Positions 51,348 to 61,046 of a DNA stretch of 64,000 nt are shown piece after piece (position 1 is the first letter of the stretch; every line of letters begins with the position of its first letter). This DNA comes from Photobacterium angustum. GTDB lineage: Bacteria; Pseudomonadota; Gammaproteobacteria; Enterobacterales; Vibrionaceae. The notes beneath the pieces were generated by a model. The model made no database searches. It worked only from the letters and a program-made list of their open reading frames with translations, and had not been told where the DNA came from. The stretch covers positions 62,001 through 126,000 of the forward strand of contig NZ_PYOM01000001.1 of the NCBI RefSeq assembly GCF_003026365.1. The letters are read 5' to 3'. The translations under genes were made by a program, and so were the position numbers.

Positions 51348-53480
51348 TTATTGTTTGATCACTTTCACTTTGTAAATACCATCAACATTGTAAACACCGT
51401 GGATATCTGTTTCAAAGCCAGGGAAGTGATTACCAATTTCACATAGCATTTCAAGGAAATCTAGCACAGGACGAGATTGTTCCGTTACCATTTCACCCGG
51501 AAGTACAACAGGTACACCTGGTGGATAAGGTAGGATCATATTGGCACTGATTTCATTTACCATTTCGGATAGTGGAATTTCGCGAACTTCACCACGTAAC
51601 TCTTGTTGCCATGCATCATGCGGTGTCATCTTCATTTCTGGTAATACATCAAATGCTTTGTACATCAGTTCTGGCAATTGGAATTTCACGGTGAGATCGT
51701 GAATACCTTGCGCAAGATCTTGTACTCGCATATTAGCGTAGAACTGAGGATCTTCTTGGTATAGAGATGGTAAGAATGACTTGATAGTCATGTTACGATC
51801 GTAGCCACGTTTAAACTCAGTCAATGCACGAAGAAGTTGCATTGCTTTTGGTTTATCAATACCAATTGAGAACAAGAATAATAGGCTGTATGGACCTGTT
51901 TTTTCAACAACGATACCGTGTTGGTCAAGGTACTTAGCCACAATAGAAGCCGGAATACCTGTTTCAGATAGTTCGCCTTCTTCGTTCATTCCTGGTGTCA
52001 ACAACGTGATTTTGATTGGATCAAGGAACATATGATCTTCATCGATGTTCTTGAAACCATGCCATTTTTCATCAGGTTTTAGGTTCCAACATTCTGTTGT
52101 TTCAATGTTCTCTGGTTGCCATACATCAAAGAACCAACCATCACATTCAGAACGTAGCTTTTTAATCTCTTTACGGAAACGAATTGCACGATCGATTGAA
52201 TCTTGAATTAAACGACGACCAGCGTTGCCATGCATCATTGCAGCAGAAATCTCAGCCGACGCCACAATACCGTATTGTGGTGATGTTGAGGTGTGCATCA
52301 TGAATGCTTCGTTGAAAGATTCTTCTTCAAGTTGACCTTTAACATGGATCATTGAAGCTTGTGAGAATGCAGCCAGTAGTTTGTGTGTTGACTGAGTTTC
52401 ATAGAACACTTTCCCCGGGATAGCTTCACCACTCATACCGCACTTACCTTCGTAAATAGGGTTAAAGTTAGTGTAAGGCACCCAAGCACTATCAAAGTGG
52501 ATAAACTTAGTATCCAGTGATTCTTTGATAAATTGAGTATTGTAGAACAAACCATCGTAAGTCGAGTTAGTCACTACCGCATAACCTGGTTTTGTTGCTC
52601 CTGGCGTATTTGCTACTTTTTCGGCAATCACTTCATGGCTAAATTCACTCTTAGGAATGCCACCTAAAATACCGTAAGCGTTACGTGTTGGGCGGAAGTA
52701 AATTGGAACCACATCGGTCATCATCATCATATGAGTTAATGATTTATGACAGTTACGGTCAACAAGTACTGTGCTGCCTGCTGGTGCTGAGAACATACCT
52801 ACAATTTTGTTCGCGGTAGAAGTACCGTTAGTAACAATGTATGAACGATCAGCATTGAATGTACGCGCAATGTACTCTTCTGCTTCTTTATGAGGACCTG
52901 AGTGATCTAATAGTGAACCAAGTTCTGGCATCGAAATCGAAATGTCTGCTTTGAATGTATTTGCACCATAGAAGTCATAGAAAATACTTCCCACAGGACT
53001 CTTGTTAAATGCAGTACCTGACATATGACCTGGAGTACAGAACGTGTATTTTGCCTCATCAACATAGTTAAATAATGCTTTTGTTAGCGGTGGAAGAATA
53101 CTGTCTTTGTAGTCTTGGTTCGCTTGATCAATCTTGTGTGCAATATCTTTTGCGCTACCAAGGCTGTATTCGAAGAAATAGATATTTAAACGAAGGTCGG
53201 CAAGACTAATATCGAGAGTAGAGTGCTCATTGGCAAAAGCGAATAGCGGTAACTTCTCATTCACTTTATTAATTTGCTGGCACAGATCTAGAGAATAGGT
53301 ATCCCAATCGAAGATAACGCCACTTATACGTGGGTTCATTTCCAGTAACTTCAGTAAATCCTTTTCATCAACAGGGTAGACTGTCTTGTAACCTAAAGCC
53401 GCCAGTGATTGTTCTAGTTCTTGTACAGGATATTTTTTAAAGAAAACGCCCAGGTTATTTAATATTGCAATCGTATTCAT
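51348..53480 (-). CDS. cadA: Inducible lysine decarboxylase
   Basis: A PLP-dependent decarboxylase that converts lysine to cadaverine, consuming a proton and raising cytoplasmic pH. The 710-residue chain has the N-terminal wing domain (about 1-130), the PLP-binding core with TFCTPGHMSGTAF and the PLP lysine in TQSTHKLLAAFSQAS near residue 367, and the C-terminal domain with LPYPPGVPVV. It resembles Escherichia coli CadA along its whole length, and not the ornithine or arginine enzymes. ATG 53480 is chosen because of the upstream TTGGAG and the canonical MNTIAILN start. It lies 99 bases behind cadB. Confidence 0.97.
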   Translation of the reverse strand: MNTIAILNNLGVFFKKYPVQELEQSLAALGYKTVYPVDEKDLLKLLEMNPRISGVIFDWDTYSLDLCQQINKVNEKLPLFAFANEHSTLDISLADLRLNIYFFEYSLGSAKDIAHKIDQANQDYKDSILPPLTKALFNYVDEAKYTFCTPGHMSGTAFNKSPVGSIFYDFYGANTFKADISISMPELGSLLDHSGPHKEAEEYIARTFNADRSYIVTNGTSTANKIVGMFSAPAGSTVLVDRNCHKSLTHMMMMTDVVPIYFRPTRNAYGILGGIPKSEFSHEVIAEKVANTPGATKPGYAVVTNSTYDGLFYNTQFIKESLDTKFIHFDSAWVPYTNFNPIYEGKCGMSGEAIPGKVFYETQSTHKLLAAFSQASMIHVKGQLEEESFNEAFMMHTSTSPQYGIVASAEISAAMMHGNAGRRLIQDSIDRAIRFRKEIKKLRSECDGWFFDVWQPENIETTECWNLKPDEKWHGFKNIDEDHMFLDPIKITLLTPGMNEEGELSETGIPASIVAKYLDQHGIVVEKTGPYSLLFLFSIGIDKPKAMQLLRALTEFKRGYDRNMTIKSFLPSLYQEDPQFYANMRVQDLAQGIHDLTVKFQLPELMYKAFDVLPEMKMTPHDAWQQELRGEVREIPLSEMVNEISANMILPYPPGVPVVLPGEMVTEQSRPVLDFLEMLCEIGNHFPGFETDIHGVYNVDGIYKVKVIKQ

Positions 53481-53579
53481 TTTTGAATTTCTCCAAAGTG
53501 AGAGAGGGCGCATCATGCCCATATGGGTGATGTATTGATGCGCCTTAAATTAATTTAAAAAGTGAGTAACAGAGCGAGA

Positions 53580-54911
53580 TTACGCTTTTTGCTGTTGCTC
53601 TAGTTGTAAGTGCTGACGGAAGCCAAGCTTGCGAGCATAGAAAATAAAGATAGCGAGAGAGACCACGAAGGTTGCTGCTAATGCTGATGGGTCGGCACCA
53701 ATCAGTGCGATGAAGCAGAAGATACAAGCTACACCAGAGAACAACATCACAAATACATTACGGGTTGTCATACCTTCGTAACGGATTAAGTTCACTGCAG
53801 AGTAGAAGTAAGGCAGCATTGTTAGCAATACAGCATCTGATGTTAAGATATCGAATAAATTAGAAGCGTGGCTGTCACTTGAGCTGAACACCGTAATAGC
53901 GATCATTAAGATAGTCATCATAACTGAAGCTAAAACAAGACCTTTCTTCGCCACACCATTTTTATCTGTTTCGCCAAATACTGCTGGGAAGTTACCATCA
54001 TTAGCTGCACGTTTACCCGCCTCACCAACTAACATCATCCATGAACCTAATGATGTAAAGCATGCTAAAGCAGTAAAGGCTGCAACAAATGGAGCACTCC
54101 ATTTACCAAAGATTGCTGTTGTTGCAAGTGCAAATGGTGCACCTGATGCTGCAACTTCAGAAGCTGGGAACATACCAGCGATAACTTGAGTAGAAAGGAT
54201 GTAAATAACACCCGCAATGACAGTACCTAACAGTGTTGCAAGTGGAACTGTTTTCTTCGGATTTTTTACCATCCCCGATGATACTGCTGCTGATTCAACA
54301 CCTACGAATGACCAAAGAGTGATCAGTACTGCACTTACAATTGCGTGTGAATTAGAGCCATGAGATGTGTTCCAGTTTTGCATGTACATCGCAGAGTCGA
54401 AATGACCCCAGCCAATGACAGCTGTACCAACAATTGGAATGAGGATTAGAACAAGACCTAATGTACATAAGCGGCTTACCCAAGAACCACCAAGTAAGTT
54501 AATTACAGTGAAAATCCAAACCGATGCAATCGTAGCAATCGCTGCTGGGATCGTATTGTTTAAAATGGGGAAGAAAACAGAAAGGTAAGATACCCCTGTA
54601 ATCGCAATGGCGAGATTACCAATCCAGTTTGCGTGGTAGTAAAGAACACCTGTTTGGAAACCAAAAGCAGGAGACACCTCACCAGCATAGGCAATTGGGC
54701 CACCTTCTTGAGGGTTGCTAGTTGCTAGACGTGCATAAAAAAATGCCAATGACAGAGCACCAATTAAGCAGATAATCCAACTAAAGATAGAAATGGAACC
54801 TACCTTTGCTAGTGTTGAAGGAAGTAGTGCAATACCACTTCCCATCATGTTACCAGCTACAACACCAGTACAGGCTATTAAACCTATTTTTTTAGATGTA
54901 TCAGACGACAT
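53580..54911 (-). CDS. cadB: Lysine/cadaverine antiporter
   Basis: A 443-residue APC-family exchanger with twelve membrane segments that takes up lysine and exports cadaverine, so that the decarboxylase can continue. Family stretches include GLIACTGVVAGNMMGSGIALLP near residue 10 and EGGPIAYAGEVSPAFGFQTG near 68. It forms the cadBA operon with the decarboxylase downstream. A perfect 9-bp inverted repeat lies in its leader, 24 bases before the start. Confidence 0.96.
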   Translation of the reverse strand: MSSDTSKKIGLIACTGVVAGNMMGSGIALLPSTLAKVGSISIFSWIICLIGALSLAFFYARLATSNPQEGGPIAYAGEVSPAFGFQTGVLYYHANWIGNLAIAITGVSYLSVFFPILNNTIPAAIATIASVWIFTVINLLGGSWVSRLCTLGLVLILIPIVGTAVIGWGHFDSAMYMQNWNTSHGSNSHAIVSAVLITLWSFVGVESAAVSSGMVKNPKKTVPLATLLGTVIAGVIYILSTQVIAGMFPASEVAASGAPFALATTAIFGKWSAPFVAAFTALACFTSLGSWMMLVGEAGKRAANDGNFPAVFGETDKNGVAKKGLVLASVMMTILMIAITVFSSSDSHASNLFDILTSDAVLLTMLPYFYSAVNLIRYEGMTTRNVFVMLFSGVACIFCFIALIGADPSALAATFVVSLAIFIFYARKLGFRQHLQLEQQQKA

Positions 54912-54934
54912 GTAACAATCTCCAAAATGTCGTG

Positions 54935-54956
54935 ATATTTGAGAATACTCAAATAT
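54935..54956 (-). promoter_or_regulatory. Inverted repeat in the cadB leader
   Basis: A perfect 9-bp inverted repeat ATATTTGAG/CTCAAATAT with a four-base centre lies just before the ribosome-binding region of cadB. It could be an mRNA hairpin that limits translation or a regulator site. Confidence 0.5.
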
Positions 54957-55414
54957 GTTTTATTTCAAGATATAAACAAAAACACTTCTTCTTAATCTGA
55001 GTAAGAGGAATTGATTTTTAAATTACAGGAGTTTTTTTTAAGTTTTTAATCATTTTCTAGTCAAGAATTGAAACATGATATATTTATCTTTTTTTATATG
55101 TGAATAACCACAAGTTACTGAAAGATTGATGTTTTATTTAAGTGTGAAAAAATAATTTATTTATAATGTTGTTCATTACATTTAATAAACCTCTATTGTT
55201 ATCGATATAAATTAAAATTTTCGTATCACTAGACTTAAAAACCAATACTCTTTTCTAGTATCAACAATAATATGATTGATACATTGAAAACATCGTTTAC
55301 CATTTTTATTCTTATATTTTGATTAATTATGTTTTTAATGATTATTAGATAGAAAGAAAAAAGTTGCTGATATGAACCAGCAACTTTTAATGTTTATTTA
55401 AATTGAAATTAAGG
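54957..55414. other. AT-rich control region upstream of cadBA
   Basis: About 460 bases of very AT-rich DNA between cadC and cadBA with no gene. On the minus strand a TTGACT near 55060 could be the -35 of cadBA, although the -10 is not clear. CadC operators and H-NS binding would be expected here by analogy with Escherichia coli; I cannot define sites by eye. Confidence 0.5.
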
Positions 55415-56860
55415 TTAAATAGAATGGAACACTAAGTTTTTACAAAGGACTTCCGTTTCATAGGATGGTGCTAAATATTTAGCAATACTATAGTTTTCAT
55501 TTGCTTGTTTATGTTGATTTTTAATATCCAAAATTTTGCCCTGGAGAATATAATAAAGGGCAGAGCTCTGTTTTGATTGTTGCCTTGATAGCGATAAGTA
55601 GTGTTGTGATAAATCTATATTACCTTGATAGAGCTGATTCAAAGCAAGTGCATTGAGTGTTTGACTCGGTAGTGATAACAAGGAATTTTGTAGAGAAATA
55701 TTTTTCACTAAATCACGTGCATAATTCATCAAGTTTGGCATTGATGTTTCTTTGTTATCTAGTGTAAGAATAATTGCGTAGCCAATGTATCGTTTTGCGA
55801 GTAAATAACTGTTTTTTGGTGATTTTAATATAAGTTTATTTATATCAGTAAGGTAGCTTTTATTTACTTGCCCTTCATCATCAATGAGGTCTGGTAATGA
55901 GAGGTATTTATAAAGCAGGGTTGAGTCTGTAATTACAGGTGCATTAGTAACGGTTACTTGATGATCATGGGTCAAGGTTTGAATAAGTTCATTCAGTAAT
56001 TGATTGAGGGATGTGTAGAGTTTATCACTTTGTAAAAGCAGGCTTTTTTTAAAATCAGAACGATGAGAGATATTGTTATAAAGGTCTATATGTAACTGAT
56101 TATTATCGCTAATGTATAATGACAGGGTTTTTCCTGCTTCTGAATTTGGATGTAAGCTACTGGTGTAGTCAGTGTAACTAAATAGCGTACTTTCTATCAT
56201 TTTTGCTATGGAATATAGCTGATTAGATGAAGAGGTTATTTCTATATTTATTTGCCGTGGGTTTTTTAAGTCTTTGATCGGTGCATTATTATTGTTTGCC
56301 CAACTGGCGAAGACAAGGGTAAGCACTAACATAGATAAGATTCCCACATCAAAAAGCCAATGGTTAAGCATTAAGTTGCTGATTTTATTGCTTACTGAGG
56401 CTGGTGGAATATCGTTATCTGGTTTGCTAAATGCACGTGTCATCGGCCCCGCTGGAAATGCGGTTCCGAGATTACTATTGTCATTAGTATGTTCGTTAGA
56501 TGAATGAAACTCTTCTAATTTGAAGCCAGTATTAGGGTCAATGTAGATTTGTTGTACATCAGCGTCTAACTTATAGCCTCGTTTGGGAATAGTAATAATC
56601 CAATGATCTTCATCTAACTTTTTTAAAATTTTTCTTAATTCAAAAATGGATTGAGTGACAACTTGATCGCTAACAACAGCACCATCCCAAACCTCATCAA
56701 TTAACTCATCTCGCGTAAATACAATCCCTTGATTTTGAGCCAAAAAAGATAAAAGCTTCGTAATTCTTGGTTCAAGAATATATGTTTTCCCTGATTTCTT
56801 CAGGCTATTTTCTGTTGTTATTAATAAACAGTCATTTATTTTGAAATTTCTCCAAGCCAT
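55415..56860 (-). CDS. cadC: CadC-type membrane-bound activator of cadBA
   Basis: A 481-residue one-component regulator. The N-terminal OmpR-type winged helix spans about 1-103 (LSFLAQNQGIVFTRDELIDE, then QVVTQSIFELRKILK, then IPKRGYKL). A linker, one membrane helix (about 168-187) and a periplasmic domain follow; the last 150 residues are helical and TPR-like. In Escherichia coli CadC senses low pH and lysine (through LysP). The periplasmic part here has only one cysteine, near the very C-terminus, so the redox- and pH-linked disulfide of the Escherichia coli protein is absent. Position upstream of cadBA on the same strand matches the known order. Confidence 0.9.
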   Translation of the reverse strand: MAWRNFKINDCLLITTENSLKKSGKTYILEPRITKLLSFLAQNQGIVFTRDELIDEVWDGAVVSDQVVTQSIFELRKILKKLDEDHWIITIPKRGYKLDADVQQIYIDPNTGFKLEEFHSSNEHTNDNSNLGTAFPAGPMTRAFSKPDNDIPPASVSNKISNLMLNHWLFDVGILSMLVLTLVFASWANNNNAPIKDLKNPRQINIEITSSSNQLYSIAKMIESTLFSYTDYTSSLHPNSEAGKTLSLYISDNNQLHIDLYNNISHRSDFKKSLLLQSDKLYTSLNQLLNELIQTLTHDHQVTVTNAPVITDSTLLYKYLSLPDLIDDEGQVNKSYLTDINKLILKSPKNSYLLAKRYIGYAIILTLDNKETSMPNLMNYARDLVKNISLQNSLLSLPSQTLNALALNQLYQGNIDLSQHYLSLSRQQSKQSSALYYILQGKILDIKNQHKQANENYSIAKYLAPSYETEVLCKNLVFHSI

Positions 56861-57138
56861 AATTAAATTTCTTTGATTTAGATTTTAGATAAAATTATTC
56901 ATATATTATTTACTTTAATCCAATTAGTGAATGAATAATCGGAGTTATTAAATGTAATTTCATTTTTCATTTTCAATGCAATTAAATAAACATTCACTTT
57001 CTTTATTTCTTGTCTTAGATCACGTTTTTTATTTTTGGAATATTTATTTTAGATTAAATGGTAAAGGCAAAAATAAAAGTAAAGTTGCATTTTATTGTTG
57101 AGTGTTTCTTATATGTAATTAAGTGATAAGGAAATGTT

Positions 57139-58644
57139 ATGTTGGATAATAATGAAGTAGATGAAAATAGATTAATCGCTGAACGTAGAGCGAAGCTTGA
57201 GCATATAAGAAAAGAGAGTAAAGCGAATGGTCACCCTAATACCTTTCGTCGTCTAAAGTTAGCTAAAGAATTAATTAAAGATTTTGAAAATAAATCAAAA
57301 GACGATTTGATATGTAATACTTATACAACATCTGTAGCGGGGAGAGTTATGGCTAAGCGCGGCCCTTTTATGGTGCTGCAAGATGTTTCTGGTCGTATTC
57401 AAGTATATGCAAATAAACAAGTACAAGAAGAGTTAAAAGAAAAATATCATGGTTTAGATATTGGCGACATTATAGGTGTTAAAGGACAAGTACATCGTTC
57501 TGATCGTGGTGAACTTTACGTTAATATGGATGAATATGAATTACAAACAAAGGCGTTACGTCCGTTACCTGAAAAATTTCATGGTCTAACAGATCAAGAA
57601 CAACGTTATCGCCAGCGTTATGTTGATTTGATCATTAATGAAGAATCTCGCAATACAATGATTATGCGTTCTAAAGTCGTTGCAGCGATTCGTCAATTCA
57701 TGCTTAAACATCAATTCATGGAAGTAGAAACACCGATGATGCACCCGATAGCAGGTGGTGCGTCTGCGCGTCCTTTTATCACTCACCATAATGCGTTAGA
57801 TATTGATATGTATCTTCGTATTGCGCCTGAGTTGTATCTAAAACGCCTTGTTGTCGGTGGTTTTGAGCGAGTATTTGAAATTAACCGAAACTTCCGAAAT
57901 GAAGGTATTTCACCACGCCATAATCCTGAATTCACTATGATGGAATTCTATATGGCATATGCTGATTACAACGATTTAATCGATTTTACTGAGGATCTGT
58001 TAAGTTCTGTTGCGAAAGAGTTATGCGGCACAACGGCCTTGCCATATGGCGAGCATGTCATCGAGTTTTCTGGTCCATATACTCGGATGACGATGTTAGA
58101 AGCAATCCAGTATTACAACCCTGACAATCGTCGTATTCAAGATTTAAGCTACGAACAAATTAAAAATAAAGAGTTGATGGTTGATATTGCCACTGAAGTA
58201 GGCGTTGAGGTTGAGTCATTCTGGACATGCGGTCAATTGCTTGAAGAAATCTTTGGTGAGACAGCAGAGCCTAAGTTATTGCAACCTACATTCATAACTG
58301 GTTATCCCGCCGATATTTCACCTTTAGCGCGTCGAAGTGATGAAGATCCATTTATTACCGATCGCTTTGAGTTCTTTGTTGGTGGCAGAGAAGTGGCGAA
58401 TGGTTTTTCTGAACTTAATGATGCTCAAGATCAAGACAGCCGTTTTAAAGCGCAGATGGCAGCGAAAGATGCGGGTGATGACGAAGCAATGCAATATGAT
58501 GAAGATTATATTCGTGCTTTAGAATTTGGCTTACCGCCAACAGCAGGTCAAGGTATTGGTATTGATAGGTTAGTGATGTTATTTACTAATTCTCATACTA
58601 TTCGTGATGTGATTCTGTTCCCATCCCTACGACCAAATAACTAA
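57139..58644 (+). CDS. Lysyl-tRNA synthetase linked to the cad genes
   Basis: A 501-residue class II aminoacyl-tRNA synthetase charging tRNA(Lys). The N-terminal OB-fold anticodon-binding domain (about 60-145, with [20 protein letters not shown]) is followed by the catalytic core with motif 2 [20 protein letters not shown] (about 260) and motif 3 [13 protein letters not shown] (about 473). It is divergent from cadC. In Escherichia coli the stress-inducible paralogue lysU lies near the cad operon, while lysS follows prfB; this gene may be the lysU-like copy. I cannot tell from this window whether a second copy exists, so no symbol is given. Confidence 0.93.
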   Translation: MLDNNEVDENRLIAERRAKLEHIRKESKANGHPNTFRRLKLAKELIKDFENKSKDDLICNTYTTSVAGRVMAKRGPFMVLQDVSGRIQVYANKQVQEELKEKYHGLDIGDIIGVKGQVHRSDRGELYVNMDEYELQTKALRPLPEKFHGLTDQEQRYRQRYVDLIINEESRNTMIMRSKVVAAIRQFMLKHQFMEVETPMMHPIAGGASARPFITHHNALDIDMYLRIAPELYLKRLVVGGFERVFEINRNFRNEGISPRHNPEFTMMEFYMAYADYNDLIDFTEDLLSSVAKELCGTTALPYGEHVIEFSGPYTRMTMLEAIQYYNPDNRRIQDLSYEQIKNKELMVDIATEVGVEVESFWTCGQLLEEIFGETAEPKLLQPTFITGYPADISPLARRSDEDPFITDRFEFFVGGREVANGFSELNDAQDQDSRFKAQMAAKDAGDDEAMQYDEDYIRALEFGLPPTAGQGIGIDRLVMLFTNSHTIRDVILFPSLRPNN

Positions 58645-58687
58645 TTTACAATTAGCGCAATAGAGGATTATTGTGCTGTGGCATTAT

Positions 58688-58718
58688 AACGGTAGTTGGA
58701 ACTCCAGCTACCGTTTTT
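58688..58718 (+). terminator. Terminator after the lysyl-tRNA synthetase gene
   Basis: The stem AACGGTAG-T-TGG/CCA-G-CTACCGTT with a short loop is followed by a T run. Confidence 0.88.
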
Positions 58719-58756
58719 TAATGCCATATATTTACTTAATACAAACATCTTCTTTG

Positions 58757-58778
58757 GCGACACGTATTCATGTGTCGC
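58757..58778 (+). promoter_or_regulatory. Inverted repeat upstream of the secreted-protein gene
   Basis: GCGACAC and GTGTCGC form a perfect 7-bp inverted repeat with an eight-base centre, about 90 bases before the next start codon. No T run follows. It could be an operator of the downstream gene; no family is suggested. Confidence 0.4.
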
Positions 58779-58865
58779 ATTCCTAATAAAATCATTTATT
58801 TTTCATCATAAATCTGACGGTTTAACTAGTCTCAAATTATGTAGATAGAGAGAAGGGATTGCTCT

Positions 58866-60959
58866 ATGAGTACCTATCTGAAAATAATCAGTGCTGGTTT
58901 ATTAACCGTTGCTTCGATGGCTGATGGACAAGTTTATCCATCAACGGAAACGGCTTGGGTGTTAACGGGAAACTGGCAACAGCCAACTGCAATATCGGAA
59001 TTAAATACGATTAAAGAAGTTAGGCGCTGGGAAGCGGATCATGCTGATGTTGTATTTGGTAGCTTACAAGATGTCGATTTAAATCAAAAGACCATTGCGA
59101 TGGGTTATATCTACGTACACAAACTTGATTGTCGACCGGATGAGCAACAAGGCTGGCTTCACCGCCATGCTTACCTGAATGGGCACGATCCTGAAAAGGG
59201 TTACATGCATTATAAAAACGATACTCAACTTACCGTTCCTGACCAAAGCCAAGGGTTAGATTACCTATTAAATGGCGAATCGATGTTAAGTATTCTTATT
59301 CGAAACAATGACTTCTTGACTGCGCGTTTTCCTTTAACCGTTAATGATAATGAACAAATTATTTTTCATGCTGCTTACCCATTTGAAAATATCGTCATTG
59401 ATAGTAATCAGCATCCTGAATTACGGATCACGAGAGTAAATGATGATGGTGATATTGGTGGTTTAGAAAAAGCAGATGTACATTGGATTCAACGAGAAGG
59501 TAAATGGTTTGGTCATATTAACCAGCGTTGGTTACCGACAAACGCCAAGTTCCAAGGACGTGAGCTGAATACTGGAAATAAGGCATTAAAGGCGGGGTAT
59601 CGTAGTTGGGTCGTTGTTTTAAACTGGAAGAGCAAGGCGGAAGTGAAAGGCGTTAATATTGAGCCTTGGTTATCCGTTGTGAATACATCCGGTCAGCAAT
59701 CCACAGCGACGATGTTGTTTCCTGGTTGGGATCCTAAAAATGATCCTAATAGTGATGGTTATGTTGATGATGATGAGTTTTTAGTAAGAGCTAATCAAGC
59801 GGCAAGTGCGAGATTTAAACATCAAGCTAGAGTGATCCCTACTGGAAAAATGTGGGCGGGCAGTTGCTGGTATCGGACTAATTTTAATGATGATTCTTTT
59901 AATCAAAATCATGCGAATTGGTATAAATATGATTGGAAGCGTCAAGGTTTAACCGGTGCTTACAATGATGATATGGCCAAATTGTTCAGTACCAACCAAT
60001 TTAATGTTCAATTTGGCGGACAAATATTAGAAGCGCCGATTCGAGCAGGCACCTCAAAAGCGGCGGGATATTATGCAGCGAAAATGTCTGATTTTCTTGA
60101 TTTAGTTAAATCGACTACGGGCAGTCAGTGGCTCTCTGCTAATATTTCTGAACTTAATTTGTGGGAATACCCTGATTGGCCAAAACAATTAAGGGGGGTG
60201 GTGGATGTTTGGTTACGAGAGCATTATTTAAGCCCTGCAATTGGTTTAGAGCGATTACAATCCTATTGGGACAGCTATGCGTTAGCTGCTCTGGGAGATA
60301 AAAGCTTAATAATGACCACAACTCGAGGTGGCAAAAGCCAACAAACGCCATTAATTCAGCAAGCATGGGAAGACGATATCTATACTGGATTAGCCCTGTA
60401 CTATCTGTTTAATATTCCCAATAAGACCTACTACCACAGCTGGAATCAAACCTTTATCTATGGCAGTAATAACACCCATGCCGATCCGAAACAGCTAAAT
60501 AAAACCATTTGGTATCGTACTGGAGAGCCTAAGAATTGGGCGTATCAGCCCCAAAAGTTATTATCGGTTGATATTGGTAAACCAACAACCATACCTAACG
60601 GCTTTGAAGCGGTAAAATGGTTATCTAAAACAGGAAAAGCAGCAACGGATGATACTAAGTTTGGAGATATTGCATTAGAACCTGCGAACTGGTTTTGGTT
60701 ATATCGAACAGGGTTGTTTGACGATGTCCCTAAAGATGGGGTTATCGCGCGGCAATATACGCAAGGGTTAGTGCTATATCGCGGTTCTAAATACCGTAAT
60801 CACGCTGAATTTTATCAAGTGGATTCAATACGTGTACCATTATCTGGCCTATATCAAAAAGTAAATTATGATGGTTCACTTGGAGAGCCGACACAGTATT
60901 TTGAAGTCAATGGCTATGAGGGTGTGATTTTAAAGAAGGTTGAGAAAGGGCAGAGATGA
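58866..60959 (+). CDS. Large secreted protein with an EF-hand loop, unknown function
   Basis: A 697-residue protein. The signal peptide is about residues 1-20 with a probable cleavage after SMA. The mature part is rich in tryptophan, tyrosine and asparagine, which suggests a carbohydrate-active or carbohydrate-binding enzyme. A canonical 12-residue EF-hand calcium loop, DPNSDGYVDDDE, occupies residues 293-304. Some stretches (DVWLREHYLSPAIGLERLQS, then ALAALGDKSLIMT) are like those of TIM-barrel hydrolases, but I cannot assign a family. It is a single-gene unit between a terminator and the dxs terminator; no polysaccharide-use genes are adjacent. Confidence 0.75.
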   Translation: MSTYLKIISAGLLTVASMADGQVYPSTETAWVLTGNWQQPTAISELNTIKEVRRWEADHADVVFGSLQDVDLNQKTIAMGYIYVHKLDCRPDEQQGWLHRHAYLNGHDPEKGYMHYKNDTQLTVPDQSQGLDYLLNGESMLSILIRNNDFLTARFPLTVNDNEQIIFHAAYPFENIVIDSNQHPELRITRVNDDGDIGGLEKADVHWIQREGKWFGHINQRWLPTNAKFQGRELNTGNKALKAGYRSWVVVLNWKSKAEVKGVNIEPWLSVVNTSGQQSTATMLFPGWDPKNDPNSDGYVDDDEFLVRANQAASARFKHQARVIPTGKMWAGSCWYRTNFNDDSFNQNHANWYKYDWKRQGLTGAYNDDMAKLFSTNQFNVQFGGQILEAPIRAGTSKAAGYYAAKMSDFLDLVKSTTGSQWLSANISELNLWEYPDWPKQLRGVVDVWLREHYLSPAIGLERLQSYWDSYALAALGDKSLIMTTTRGGKSQQTPLIQQAWEDDIYTGLALYYLFNIPNKTYYHSWNQTFIYGSNNTHADPKQLNKTIWYRTGEPKNWAYQPQKLLSVDIGKPTTIPNGFEAVKWLSKTGKAATDDTKFGDIALEPANWFWLYRTGLFDDVPKDGVIARQYTQGLVLYRGSKYRNHAEFYQVDSIRVPLSGLYQKVNYDGSLGEPTQYFEVNGYEGVILKKVEKGQR

Positions 60960-60982
60960 ACAAAAACGTAAGGCTAATAAAG

Positions 60983-61022
60983 AAAAAGGTTTTCCTGCCT
61001 AATAGCAGTGAAAACCTTTTTC
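60983..61022. terminator. Bidirectional terminator between secreted protein gene and dxs
   Basis: GAAAAAGGTTTTC pairs with GAAAACCTTTTTC around a loop of about 13-15 bases and lies between two convergent genes. Confidence 0.85.
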
Positions 61023-61046
61023 ATAGCGCTTAATTAAACTGTGAGA

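Noticed and set aside
52900..53480. Ornithine or arginine decarboxylase as alternative identity
   Set aside because: The full-length similarity to CadA and the cadB and cadC neighbours point to lysine decarboxylase.
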